Assembly: GCA_046302715.1 (NCBI GenBank)
Contig: JBKCHQ010000006.1
Coordinates: 1-14,714, forward strand
Length of the DNA stretch: 14,714 bases
From: CAMCXT01 sp046302715
GTDB lineage: Bacteria > Bacteroidota > Bacteroidia > M30B66
Direction: 5' to 3'
The notes below the pieces were generated by a model that was not told the origin of the DNA, made no database searches, and worked only from the letters and a program-made list of their open reading frames with translations. How positions within the stretch are numbered: position 1 is the stretch's first letter; every line of letters starts with the position of its first letter. The position numbers were made by a program, and so were the translations under genes. Positions 6,668-14,303 of this stretch are shown here, piece by piece.

Positions 6668-7051
6668 TTATTTCATTTTACTTTTTAATCCACCCTTTTT
6701 CTCTTGAGTTTCTCCGCCTGTGCTGCCACCTGTAGTTCCACCAGAGGTTTGACCTTTATCGCCCATACCGCCTTTAAGACCTCCACTACCTTTTTTCTCG
6801 GGTTCGGTAGGAGTTGTTTCAGCTTTAGGTTCTTCTGAAGGTGCGGCTTTGGTATCTCCTCCTGAAGAAGCAGCATTACCGCCATCTGAAGGAGCTGGAG
6901 CTGGGGCTGGAGCTGGTTCAGGGGCAGGGGCTGCAGTAGTGGCAGAATCGCCTCCAGTTGAATCGGCTGCAGGTGTTTCCTTTTCGGCGCCACCGCAAGA
7001 AGCTAATGCTACAACGGCAGCAAGAGCTGATGCAAAAAATACTTTTTTCAT
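6668..7051 (-). CDS. Low-complexity Pro/Gly-rich lipoprotein, module copy A2
   Basis: This 127-residue protein has the same lipoprotein signal peptide as A1 (lipid cysteine 19 in ALASC), identical over 21 residues although six of those codons differ at synonymous positions. The mature part has no predicted fold. It comprises an acidic start (AEKETPAADST), a Pro/Ala run (PAPEPAPAPAPAP, about 43-55), a Ser/Gly/Lys/Glu section, and a Gly-rich tail with repeated GGLK, GGTTGGSTGG and a basic end (GGLKSKMK). It is 44 residues longer than A1, mostly through this tail. An envelope-anchored, extended tether-like protein is a reasonable inference, but function is unknown. It is divergent from lipoprotein B2, matching the A1/B1 arrangement. 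Confidence 0.85.
   Translation of the reverse strand: MKKVFFASALAAVVALASCGGAEKETPAADSTGGDSATTAAPAPEPAPAPAPAPSDGGNAASSGGDTKAAPSEEPKAETTPTEPEKKGSGGLKGGMGDKGQTSGGTTGGSTGGETQEKKGGLKSKMK
6891..6932. repeat. Hexanucleotide repeats encoding Ala-Pro in lipoprotein A2
   Basis: Seven consecutive 6-base units of the GGAGCT / GGGGCT / GGTTCA type run through 6891-6932. Read on the minus strand they encode the Ala-Pro-rich stretch. The unit length preserves the frame, so slippage would lengthen or shorten the proline run without breaking the gene. Confidence 0.8.
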
Positions 7052-7080
7052 AATGTTTTAGTTTTTCAAAGTTTATAAGC

Positions 7081-7088
7081 CAAAATTA
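7081..7088 (-). promoter_or_regulatory. Predicted -7 box for lipoprotein A2
   Basis: The minus strand reads TAATTTTG, an exact TANNTTTG match, 29 bases before the ATG at 7051. A TTTG lies upstream at 7115-7112, but its spacing of 23 bases is longer than the usual 19-21, so the -33 element is doubtful. Confidence 0.55.
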
Positions 7089-7181
7089 TATAAAAATAAG
7101 ATGAATGAACACAAATTAATTTGGGATATTGTTAACAATTATAATAAAATAAACCCTTCTGCACCATTTGGAGTTATTAGA

Positions 7182-7189
7182 TATATTTG
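7182..7189 (+). promoter_or_regulatory. Predicted -7 box for lipoprotein B2
   Basis: TATATTTG matches TANNTTTG exactly and ends 15 bases before the ATG at 7205. It overlaps an in-frame TTG at 7187, which argues against that TTG as a start codon. Confidence 0.55.
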
Positions 7190-7204
7190 CTCAGCAGATT
7201 TCAA

Positions 7205-7687
7205 ATGATGTTTAGGCTTTCGATACTCGCAATTTTGTTGATTTCAATCCTTGCTACTTCATGCGATACCGAAGGATGTACCGATCCTGGAGCAGGCAAT
7301 TACGATTCCAAAGCAGACTCCGACGATGGTAGTTGTATTTATGATGCCGAACCATTTGTGGGCTCATGGACGCTAAGCGACTCTATTAGAAGCGGAGTTT
7401 CTTATCAATTTTTAGAGGAAAAACAAATGCTAATCCTCACATCGAGTACTGACAAGGGACGTGTTAAAATTGTGTGGACCTATCCCAACGGCATTACCTC
7501 CGATACCATTATTGCCAGTGCCAAACCCAATACGCTAACTATAGAAGAACAGGATTTTGGCGACGAATTTCGTTTGCAGGGTACCTTGATATACGATGAG
7601 TTTTTTGATGTTATTCAAACTGATTACTCTTTGGTAAAGAATAACGCCATCAATTTTTACAAGGGGGAAGCAACACGAAACGATTAA
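7205..7687 (+). CDS. GCTDP-motif lipoprotein, module copy B2
   Basis: Starting at the first of two adjacent ATGs gives 160 residues. An in-frame TTG at 7187 would add six residues but lies inside the -7 box, so it was not chosen. The signal peptide ends ATSC with lipid cysteine 20. It is followed by EGCTDPGAGNYD and SKADSDDGSC, with cysteines 25 and 43 at the same spacing as in B1. The rest begins FVGSWTLSDS, matching the FxGTYSVS start of B1, then diverges; alternating polar and hydrophobic strands suggest a lipocalin-like beta domain. Its stop codon overlaps that of the convergent cinA gene (TTAA at 7684-7687), and no terminator hairpin is visible. Location is likely envelope; function is unknown. 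Confidence 0.85.
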   Translation: MMFRLSILAILLISILATSCDTEGCTDPGAGNYDSKADSDDGSCIYDAEPFVGSWTLSDSIRSGVSYQFLEEKQMLILTSSTDKGRVKIVWTYPNGITSDTIIASAKPNTLTIEEQDFGDEFRLQGTLIYDEFFDVIQTDYSLVKNNAINFYKGEATRND

Positions 7688-8937
7688 CGTTCTGAATTTA
7701 GATAATCCAATAGCATTTTGAGGGCCGAAAGGCGTGTCATTTCAATATTGCGTTCACGATCTTTGGCAAATCTAAACTGCTTGGTTAGGATACCTTGCGC
7801 TCCATCTACAGCAATCCAAACCAATCCTACAGGCTTTTCATCAGTTCCTCCACTGGGGCCGGCTACACCCGAAACAGCAATAGAAACGTTGGTTTCAAAC
7901 TTTTTGCGTATGCCTGAAGCCATGTATTGAACCGTTGCTTCGCTCACGGCCCCTTTGGTTTCAAGCACATCGTCTGGAACATCCAAAAAATCTGCCTTGA
8001 TTCGATTATCGTAACTCACCATACCTCCAATGAAGTAAGCCGATGCACCTGCGTTTTGTGTGATTGAGGCCGCTATTGCCCCACCGGTGCAGCTCTCGGC
8101 TATGGATAGTGTTAAGCCTTTTGACACTAAAGCACGATGCACTGTTAACGCCAGTGAGTCTTCGCCCTCGGCATAAATATGCTTGCCAATAAGTTGGTAG
8201 AGTTGTTGGGATTGCTCCGAAATTTCTTGTTCTAATATTTCCAGATCATCACCAGAGGCTGAAATGCGTAACTTTACCTCACCCACCGAAGGTAGATAGG
8301 CAAGTTTCAATTGGGGCGGTAATGCATCTTCCCATTGTTCAATCCATGATGCCAACATACTTTCGCCCACGCCTTGGGTGCGAAACGTTCGATGAAGAAT
8401 CACCGGCGTTTGGAAATGAGCCTTCAACCGAGGCAGTACCTCCTTCTGCATAAGCGACTTCATTTCGTAAGGTACACCGGGCATTGACACAAATACACGG
8501 TCTTTTTTTTCGAACCACATACCCGGAGCCGTTCCCATTTCATTGGGTAAACAGGTACAACATTGCGGAACCTCAGCTTGTTGTCGATTTATGGGAGTGA
8601 CTTCTCTTCCAAAAGCGGTAAAAATTCGCTCGATATGTGCAAACTGTTGCTGATTAAATACCATGGGCGAATCGAAGTATGCAGCCAGTGTTTTCTTGGT
8701 TAAATCGTCTTTGGTGGGCCCGAGACCTCCTGTAATTAATATAATATCTGCACGATGAGCTGCAAGGTCTAAGGCAGCAATAATATGCCCGGCATCGTCA
8801 GAAACAGAACTTATTTGTTTAACACGGATACCAATTTTATTGAGTTCGGCCGCCATCCAGGCCGAATTGGTGTCTACAATCTGCCCAATCAATATTTCAT
8901 CACCAATCGTTATAATCTCACAATGTATCTGTTTCAT
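7684..8937 (-). CDS. cinA: CinA-family protein with nicotinamide-nucleotide amidase (PncC) domain
   Basis: Starting at the ATG at 8937 gives 417 residues and the usual short CinA N-terminus (MKQIHCEIITIGDE). A TTG eight codons upstream lies inside polA and is less likely. The N-terminal domain (about 1-170) is the MoaB/MogA-like CinA domain with ITGGLGPTKDD at 68-78. The C-terminal domain (about 260-417) is PncC-like, with AESCTGG at 280-286 containing the expected catalytic serine and VSGVAGPSGGT at 355-365. In characterised relatives the PncC domain deamidates nicotinamide mononucleotide to recycle NAD breakdown products, and the N-terminal domain can hydrolyse ADP-ribose. The length is full for the family. 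It begins 10 bases after the polA stop, as the last gene of the minus-strand run. Confidence 0.94.
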   Translation of the reverse strand: MKQIHCEIITIGDEILIGQIVDTNSAWMAAELNKIGIRVKQISSVSDDAGHIIAALDLAAHRADIILITGGLGPTKDDLTKKTLAAYFDSPMVFNQQQFAHIERIFTAFGREVTPINRQQAEVPQCCTCLPNEMGTAPGMWFEKKDRVFVSMPGVPYEMKSLMQKEVLPRLKAHFQTPVILHRTFRTQGVGESMLASWIEQWEDALPPQLKLAYLPSVGEVKLRISASGDDLEILEQEISEQSQQLYQLIGKHIYAEGEDSLALTVHRALVSKGLTLSIAESCTGGAIAASITQNAGASAYFIGGMVSYDNRIKADFLDVPDDVLETKGAVSEATVQYMASGIRKKFETNVSIAVSGVAGPSGGTDEKPVGLVWIAVDGAQGILTKQFRFAKDRERNIEMTRLSALKMLLDYLNSER

Positions 8938-8947
8938 CGTCAATAAT

Positions 8948-11761
8948 TCAATGTGCCTCAAGCCAGTTCTGCCCTACCCCTGTTTCAACTTCGATAGGCA
9001 CCTCAGTTTTAAAGGCATGCACCATACCCTCTTTGATAATGGGTAGCAGGATTTCAAGTTCATCCTTATGGGCATCAAAAACCAATTCGTCGTGCACTTG
9101 AAGGGTCATGCGGCTGCGGAGTTTCCTATCCACTATCTGTTTATGAATGTTAATCATGGCCAGCTTTATCATATCGGCTGCCGAACCTTGTACGGGCGAG
9201 TTTATGGCTTCGCGCTCGGCAAATCCACGAACCGTAAAATTGCGGCTGTTTATATCTTTAAGATAACGGCGGCGCCCCATCATTGTTTTAACGAAGCCAT
9301 TTTCGCGGGCAAACTCCAATGTTGTATTCATATACTTTTTAATGCCCGGAAATTGAATAAAATAATTTTCAATGAGTTCGGCGGCCTCTTTTCTTGGAAT
9401 GCCCAAACGTTGCGAAAGACCGAATGCGGATATGGAGTAAATAATTCCAAAATTTACCATCTTGGCTTTGCTGCGCATTTCTTTAGTTACCTCGTCAAGG
9501 GCTACACCATACACCTTTGCCGCCGTGGATTGATGAATATCAATGCCCTGTCTGAATGCTTCAAGCATAGTGGTTTCGCCGGCAATTTCGGCTACCAAAC
9601 GCAATTCAATCTGACTGTAATCGGCAGAAACAATAACATGATCCGCATCTCTTGCCACAAATGCTTTGCGAACCTGTTGCCCGCGTTCGGTTCGGATGGG
9701 GATTTTTTGAAATTTAGGGCTTACCGAGCTTAATCGGCCGGTGGCCGCAATGGTTTGGTTAAAGGTGGTGTGCACCCTGCCTGTAATAGGATGAATTAGA
9801 GCTGGCAGTGCCTCTACATACGTTGAACGCAACTTGGTAATTTCGCGATAGTCTAAAATCTTCCCAATAATGGGATGCTGCTTTTCGAGTTTGGCTAACA
9901 CCTCCTCATTGGTGGAATACTGACCGGTTTTGGTTTTCTCAGCATTGGGCAGTTTCATTTTATCGAACAAAACATCGCCCAGCTGTTTGGGCGAATCCAA
10001 GTTAAATTCGGCACCTGCAAGTGCAAAAATTTCCTCACGCAGGCGAATCAAATCCTGCTCCAATTCGGCAGAATACCTCTGTAGAAAGTCACGATCAATC
10101 ATTACACCTTCCGATTCCATATCGGCTAAAACAGGAATCAAAGGAAGTTCTATGTTTTGAAGCACCGATTCAACCTCACGGCTTTTCACCAGTGGATCGA
10201 TAATCTGTTTAAGTTGTAGGGTTATGTCGGCATCTTCGGCAGCATATTCCGTAATCTGCTCCAGCGAAACATCGCGCATCGAACCTTGGTTTTTTCCTTT
10301 TTTACCAATGAGTTCTTCAATCTTCACCGGCGTATAACCCAAAAGCGATTCGCTCAGATAGTCCATACCGTGCTTTTGATCAGGCTCTATGAGATAGTGC
10401 GCTAACATGGTATCGTAAAATGGGGCGCTAATCGTTACACCGTAACGACTCAATACCAACATGTCAAACTTTATATTTTGAGCGATCTTCAAAATTTTTG
10501 GATGCTCAAATACCGGCTTCAGTTTATTTAGAATCTGAAGGGTATGATTTCGGTCGGCCGAGCAGGGCACATACCAGGCTTTACCCGCTTCAATAGAGAA
10601 GGAAAGGCCAACCAAATCGAGTGTAAAATAATCGAGCGAAGATGTTTCGGTATCGAAGCAAAATTCATTAGCGGCCAAAAGTTGTTGCACCATTTCGTCC
10701 ATGGCGGAAGCTTCTTGCACACAAATATACTGGTGTGGTGTATTATGAACGTTGCGACCCCGGGCAGGCGGATCTGGCAATTCTTCTGCATTACCGCCGC
10801 TGTAATCTGAAAATAAGTCGAGCTGACCACCTGTTGATACAGCGGCAGCTTTCTCTCGATTTACCGAATAACCATCACCTAAAATGCGGCGCCCCAGCGA
10901 ACGGAATTCAAGTTCGGCAAATAAGGCCGCCAATTTCTCCCGATTGGGTTCGGATATGAGTAAATCTTCATCGCTAACCTCAACTGGCACATCCAGGATA
11001 ATGGTGGCCAACATTTTAGATACAAGCGCCTGTTCGCGGAATTGCTCAACATTTTCGCGCAATTTCCCCTTTAATTCTGACGATCGTTCCAACACCGCTT
11101 CCATGGAACCAAAATCCTGAATCAGTTTTTTTGCTGTTTTCTCCCCCACCCCAGGTATGCCGGGAATATTATCCACCGAATCGCCCCACATACCCAAAAT
11201 ATCAATGACCTGCAGCGGCGATTTCACTTCCCATTTTTCCTGAATTTCCTTTACTCCCAAAATTTCAACATCGCTGCCTTGTCGTCCGGGCTTATAAATA
11301 AGAATGTTGGGTTCTACCAACTGACCGTAGTCTTTGTCGGGCGTTACCATATATACTACATGATCTTCGCGGGCTTTTTGTTTGGCGATGGTTCCAATAA
11401 TGTCATCAGCTTCATAGCCGGGAACTTCGAGCATGGGAATATGAAAGGCTTTTATGATTTCGCGGATCCATGGTATGGATTTTTGAATGTCTTCGGGCAT
11501 CTCCTCGCGGTGCGCCTTGTAAAAACTAAACTCAGCAGCACGTGTAGTTTCCTCGGCCGAATCAAATACGACAGCTAAATGGGTTGGTTTTTCCTTCTGC
11601 ATGAGGTCCATCAGGGTAGTAGTAAATCCGCTGATGGCGCTTACATTCATCCCTTTTGAATTGATAAGCGGATTGCGACTAAAGGCAAAATAGGCTCGAT
11701 AAATCAAAGCATAGGCATCGAGCAGGAAAAGGCGTTTATCGTCGTTAGGATTAATATTCAT
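8948..11761 (-). CDS. polA: DNA polymerase I
   Basis: This 937-residue protein has all three PolA domains. The 5'-nuclease (about 8-295) shows GYEADD at 115-120 and GDSVDNIPGIPGVGEKTA at 193-210. The 3'-5' exonuclease (about 345-525) keeps its acidic ligands: DTE at 370-372, NIKFD at 429-433 and Y506-AAE-D510, so proofreading should be active. The polymerase domain has motif A DYSQIELR (714-721), motif B RSKAKMVNFGIIYS (763-776) and motif C QVHDELVFD (888-896). Motif B keeps the Arg, Lys, Phe and Tyr of the O-helix, but the glycine usually following the tyrosine is serine (codon at 9434-9436). PolA fills gaps and removes RNA primers in replication and excision repair. The ATG follows the YitT-like stop by 21 bases. 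Confidence 0.97.
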   Translation of the reverse strand: MNINPNDDKRLFLLDAYALIYRAYFAFSRNPLINSKGMNVSAISGFTTTLMDLMQKEKPTHLAVVFDSAEETTRAAEFSFYKAHREEMPEDIQKSIPWIREIIKAFHIPMLEVPGYEADDIIGTIAKQKAREDHVVYMVTPDKDYGQLVEPNILIYKPGRQGSDVEILGVKEIQEKWEVKSPLQVIDILGMWGDSVDNIPGIPGVGEKTAKKLIQDFGSMEAVLERSSELKGKLRENVEQFREQALVSKMLATIILDVPVEVSDEDLLISEPNREKLAALFAELEFRSLGRRILGDGYSVNREKAAAVSTGGQLDLFSDYSGGNAEELPDPPARGRNVHNTPHQYICVQEASAMDEMVQQLLAANEFCFDTETSSLDYFTLDLVGLSFSIEAGKAWYVPCSADRNHTLQILNKLKPVFEHPKILKIAQNIKFDMLVLSRYGVTISAPFYDTMLAHYLIEPDQKHGMDYLSESLLGYTPVKIEELIGKKGKNQGSMRDVSLEQITEYAAEDADITLQLKQIIDPLVKSREVESVLQNIELPLIPVLADMESEGVMIDRDFLQRYSAELEQDLIRLREEIFALAGAEFNLDSPKQLGDVLFDKMKLPNAEKTKTGQYSTNEEVLAKLEKQHPIIGKILDYREITKLRSTYVEALPALIHPITGRVHTTFNQTIAATGRLSSVSPKFQKIPIRTERGQQVRKAFVARDADHVIVSADYSQIELRLVAEIAGETTMLEAFRQGIDIHQSTAAKVYGVALDEVTKEMRSKAKMVNFGIIYSISAFGLSQRLGIPRKEAAELIENYFIQFPGIKKYMNTTLEFARENGFVKTMMGRRRYLKDINSRNFTVRGFAEREAINSPVQGSAADMIKLAMINIHKQIVDRKLRSRMTLQVHDELVFDAHKDELEILLPIIKEGMVHAFKTEVPIEVETGVGQNWLEAH

Positions 11762-11775
11762 AGGAAAATTTTTTA

Positions 11776-11790
11776 ACGGATTTTATCCGT
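11776..11790 (-). other. Small hairpin over the YitT-like stop codon
   Basis: ACGGAT and ATCCGT pair over 6 bp around a 3-base loop, and the stop codon of the YitT-like gene (11783-11785) lies inside the hairpin, just before polA. On the minus strand it is followed by an A-rich stretch, not U, so it is not a terminator. Confidence 0.4.
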
Positions 11791-12763
11791 GATGTAATGG
11801 ACGTTTTTTAATCATTCCTCCACGTGTATCTTTTACGTTATTCATGACCACAAAGGCCGTTGGTTCAATCTTTTCAATTTCGGTATTGAGTTTATTTAAT
11901 TCGAGACGGGTAATTACTGTATAGATAATCTCAACCTCGGCTTTGGTACCGGTTTTTCCATACCCTTTTTTTCCGCTATAAATTGTTACACCACGCCCCA
12001 AATGTTCTGTGATCATGGTTCTGATTTCTTCGCTTTTCGAGGCCACAATAGTAACACCCACATATTCGTCGATACCTTCGGAAATAAAATCGAGCGTTTT
12101 AGAAGCTACAAAATAGGTAACCATGGAGTACAGGGCTATTTCGACACTTAGAAAATACGCGGCAACCGAAAACAGAATTACATTAAAAATCAATATTACA
12201 TCACCTATAGATGCACTGAGTTTTCTGCTAAGAAAAATGGCTAAAATTTCGGTGCCGTCTATTACCGAGCCCGCTCTTACGGCCAGACCGATGCCTGCGC
12301 CCAGAAAAAAACCGCCAAAAAAAGAGGCCAGAAACGTATCGGGGGTAATTTGTGGAAAGGAAATCGTACTTAAGCCTAAGGATAGGCCTAAAATGGCTAA
12401 TGTGGTTTTTATGGCAAATTTCTTCCCTAAAAAAGAGTAACCCAGCACAACAAAAGGTGCATTTACAAAAATGATAAGGACAGATATTGACCATCCACTT
12501 AAGGCATTGGTTAAAAGTGATATTCCGGTAGCACCGCCATCTATAAAATGATTGGGTAGAATAAAACCTTGCAGGCCAAAACACGCCGAGGCAATGGCTG
12601 CAAAAATTAATAGCGTGTCTTTAATTGATCGCTTGAGGTTAATTTTTAGGATGCGGTAAGCTAAGGCAAATCGATAGGGAGATTCTTTTAAAGGCTTACC
12701 AGAGCGGCTTTTTGCGCGGTTAATAAGGATGCGCCGTAAAACACGATCTAAAAACGTACTCAT
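11783..12763 (-). CDS. YitT-family membrane protein (DUF161 plus DUF2179)
   Basis: This 326-residue protein has a basic N-terminal stretch (1-45), then a block of five or six membrane segments between about 46 and 225. Family signatures include LPNHFIDGGATGISLL and RAGSVIDGTEILAIFLSRK. A soluble C-terminal domain (about 236-322) contains VTIYSGKKGYG and ends GGMIKKRPLH, the usual finish of the DUF2179 domain of YitT proteins. The family is found in the cytoplasmic membrane; its transported substrate is not established, so no function is assigned. The start is 3 bases after the preceding stop codon, so it is surely co-transcribed with the outer-membrane-type gene before it. Confidence 0.9.
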   Translation of the reverse strand: MSTFLDRVLRRILINRAKSRSGKPLKESPYRFALAYRILKINLKRSIKDTLLIFAAIASACFGLQGFILPNHFIDGGATGISLLTNALSGWSISVLIIFVNAPFVVLGYSFLGKKFAIKTTLAILGLSLGLSTISFPQITPDTFLASFFGGFFLGAGIGLAVRAGSVIDGTEILAIFLSRKLSASIGDVILIFNVILFSVAAYFLSVEIALYSMVTYFVASKTLDFISEGIDEYVGVTIVASKSEEIRTMITEHLGRGVTIYSGKKGYGKTGTKAEVEIIYTVITRLELNKLNTEIEKIEPTAFVVMNNVKDTRGGMIKKRPLHHG

Positions 12764-12766
12764 ACA

Positions 12767-13474
12767 TTAATCGATGCGCTTTAGCGACCATGTAAACCCT
12801 AAACCTACGGTAAAATAACCAATTTCACCCTTTAAATCATTGCTTTCGTAACTAAGCACACCGTTGTTTAACCCAATTTTTTCGGGGCTAAAATATCCGA
12901 AAACATGCGTGTAGCCCATACGTATATTCATGGCAATATGGTCTTCGAAATAATAGGTCAATAATATGCGTGGTTCAATAAAACGAGTATTGAATGAAGC
13001 GTCATCCGCATTTCCTTTAAAATCAGAACGCAATTTGGAGTACCAACCCATGGTATTTCCATAATACAAACCCGTTGAAAGAAAAGTATAATCGCCCAAC
13101 CAGCTTAAATAATTTAAACCAAGCCCTTGCGAAAATAAATTTAATCGGGTGCTGGTTATTCCGTTATCAGTAACATTGGCAGAATCAACAGTATTTACCA
13201 TGGTACTCCTAACCTGTAATGCAGAATACCGCAAAAGAACACTGGCGCTGAACTTACTGCTGATGCCAAAATCAAAAAGCATAGAAGCATCGCCGGCAGA
13301 GTTGAAATTATTCTGAAACGCATTGGGGGTAGCAATACTCGAAATACCACCATCCATACCGATAGAAAACGGTATACGTCTTTTCTTAAAATCAGCGCCC
13401 TCGTCATCCTGCGCCGTTAGCCCCTGCAGGCAAAGGAAAAACAAAACGGTAAATTGGGCGAATTTAAGGCGCAT
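12767..13474 (-). CDS. Outer-membrane beta-barrel-type protein, unassigned
   Basis: This 235-residue protein begins with a Sec signal peptide (hydrophobic core 8-19, probable cleavage after LTAQ at 22). The mature part is rich in alternating aromatic and polar residues in strand-like segments (FSASVLLRYSAL, FLSTGLYYG, HIAMNIRMGYTHVFGYF) and ends with GYFTVGLGFTWSLKRID. This is the pattern of a small outer-membrane beta-barrel of perhaps eight strands. I do not recognise a specific family. It starts a single base after the fabI stop and ends 3 bases before the YitT-like gene, which implies tight co-expression with both. A cysteine in the signal peptide (15) lacks a lipobox context, so it is not judged a lipoprotein. 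Confidence 0.8.
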   Translation of the reverse strand: MRLKFAQFTVLFFLCLQGLTAQDDEGADFKKRRIPFSIGMDGGISSIATPNAFQNNFNSAGDASMLFDFGISSKFSASVLLRYSALQVRSTMVNTVDSANVTDNGITSTRLNLFSQGLGLNYLSWLGDYTFLSTGLYYGNTMGWYSKLRSDFKGNADDASFNTRFIEPRILLTYYFEDHIAMNIRMGYTHVFGYFSPEKIGLNNGVLSYESNDLKGEIGYFTVGLGFTWSLKRID

Positions 13475-13475
13475 A

Positions 13476-14285
13476 CTATTCGTTTTCGGCTTTTACCATA
13501 GCTGCGTTGATGCCCATGTTAGAAAAACCGCCGTCGTGAAAGAGGTTTTGCATAGTAACCATACGCGTATAATCGGAGAACAACGAAATGCAATAATTGG
13601 CGCAATCCAGCGCCGAAGCGTTGCCTAATGGCGACATGGTATCGGCATAGTTGAAAAACTCCTTAAATCCAGGAACACCGCTTCCGGCTGTGGTCCAAGT
13701 AGGCGATTGCGAAATGCTGTTTACGCGTACTTTCTTGGCTTTACCGTAATGGTAGCCAAAACTACGGGCCACCGATTCGAGCATGGCTTTAGCTTCGGCC
13801 ATATCGCTGTAGTCGGGAAAGGTGCGTTGAGCCGCTATGTAACTTAAAGCCACTACCGAGGCCCACTCGTTAAGCGCATCGAGTTTGTAAGCCGCCTGAA
13901 GCGCCCGGTGCAGCGACATGGCAGAAACATCGAGCGTTTTATGAAAGAAATCGTAGTTTAAATCGGTGTAGGCGCGTGCCTTACGTACATTGGGCGACAT
14001 GCCTATGGAATGCAGCACGAAATCTATTTTACCTCCCAAAACCTGCGTACTTTCTGTAAAGAGCTTGGTTAAATCTTCATCAGAAGTGGCATCGGCCGGA
14101 ATAATCTGCGCCTGACATTTTTCGGCAAGTTTATTTATCTCGCCCATACGCATGGCAATGGGGGCGTTGGTCAATAAAATTTGTGCTCCTTCCTCGTGGG
14201 CTCTTTCTGCAACTTTCCAAGCAATGCTTTGTTCGTCCAAAGCGCCAAATATGATTCCGCGTTTTCCTTTTAAAATCTGTGTCAT
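13476..14285 (-). CDS. fabI: Enoyl-[acyl-carrier-protein] reductase (NADH), FabI
   Basis: This 269-residue short-chain dehydrogenase/reductase has the FabI layout. The nucleotide-binding start GKRGIIFGALDEQSIAWKVA (7-26) has the FabI-type SIAW, and FVLHSIGMS lies at 89-97. The catalytic set is Y149, Y159 and K166, with the spacing of E. coli Tyr146, Tyr156 and Lys163. SQSPTWTTAGSGV (192-204) is the substrate-loop region. The enzyme reduces trans-2-enoyl-ACP in the last step of each fatty-acid elongation cycle in the cytoplasm. Length is normal. The 27-base gap from recN contains an exact TANNTTTG box, so fabI may have its own promoter in addition to read-through from recN. Confidence 0.95.
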   Translation of the reverse strand: MTQILKGKRGIIFGALDEQSIAWKVAERAHEEGAQILLTNAPIAMRMGEINKLAEKCQAQIIPADATSDEDLTKLFTESTQVLGGKIDFVLHSIGMSPNVRKARAYTDLNYDFFHKTLDVSAMSLHRALQAAYKLDALNEWASVVALSYIAAQRTFPDYSDMAEAKAMLESVARSFGYHYGKAKKVRVNSISQSPTWTTAGSGVPGFKEFFNYADTMSPLGNASALDCANYCISLFSDYTRMVTMQNLFHDGGFSNMGINAAMVKAENE

Positions 14286-14303
14286 GTGGTTTTAAATTTC
14301 GTT

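Noticed and set aside
6685..6993. A 102-codon minus-strand frame overlapping lipoprotein A2
   Set aside because: It is an alternative frame of the repeat-rich A2 gene. The A2 frame has the signal peptide, the lipobox and a paralogue.
7187..7204. Upstream TTG start for lipoprotein B2
   Set aside because: The TTG overlaps the -7 promoter box, so it would not be transcribed; the ATG at 7205 gives a normal signal peptide.
6205..7687. An insertion sequence or phage element behind the lipoprotein duplication
   Set aside because: No transposase or integrase frame, no terminal inverted repeats and no target-site duplication could be found around the modules.
8938..8961. Upstream TTG start for cinA
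   Set aside because: It lies inside polA and adds residues not usual for the family; the ATG at 8937 gives the standard N-terminus.
9068..9733. A 221-codon plus-strand frame opposite polA
   Set aside because: It lies wholly antisense to the conserved polymerase domain, where every polA motif is intact, and shows no recognisable protein features of its own.
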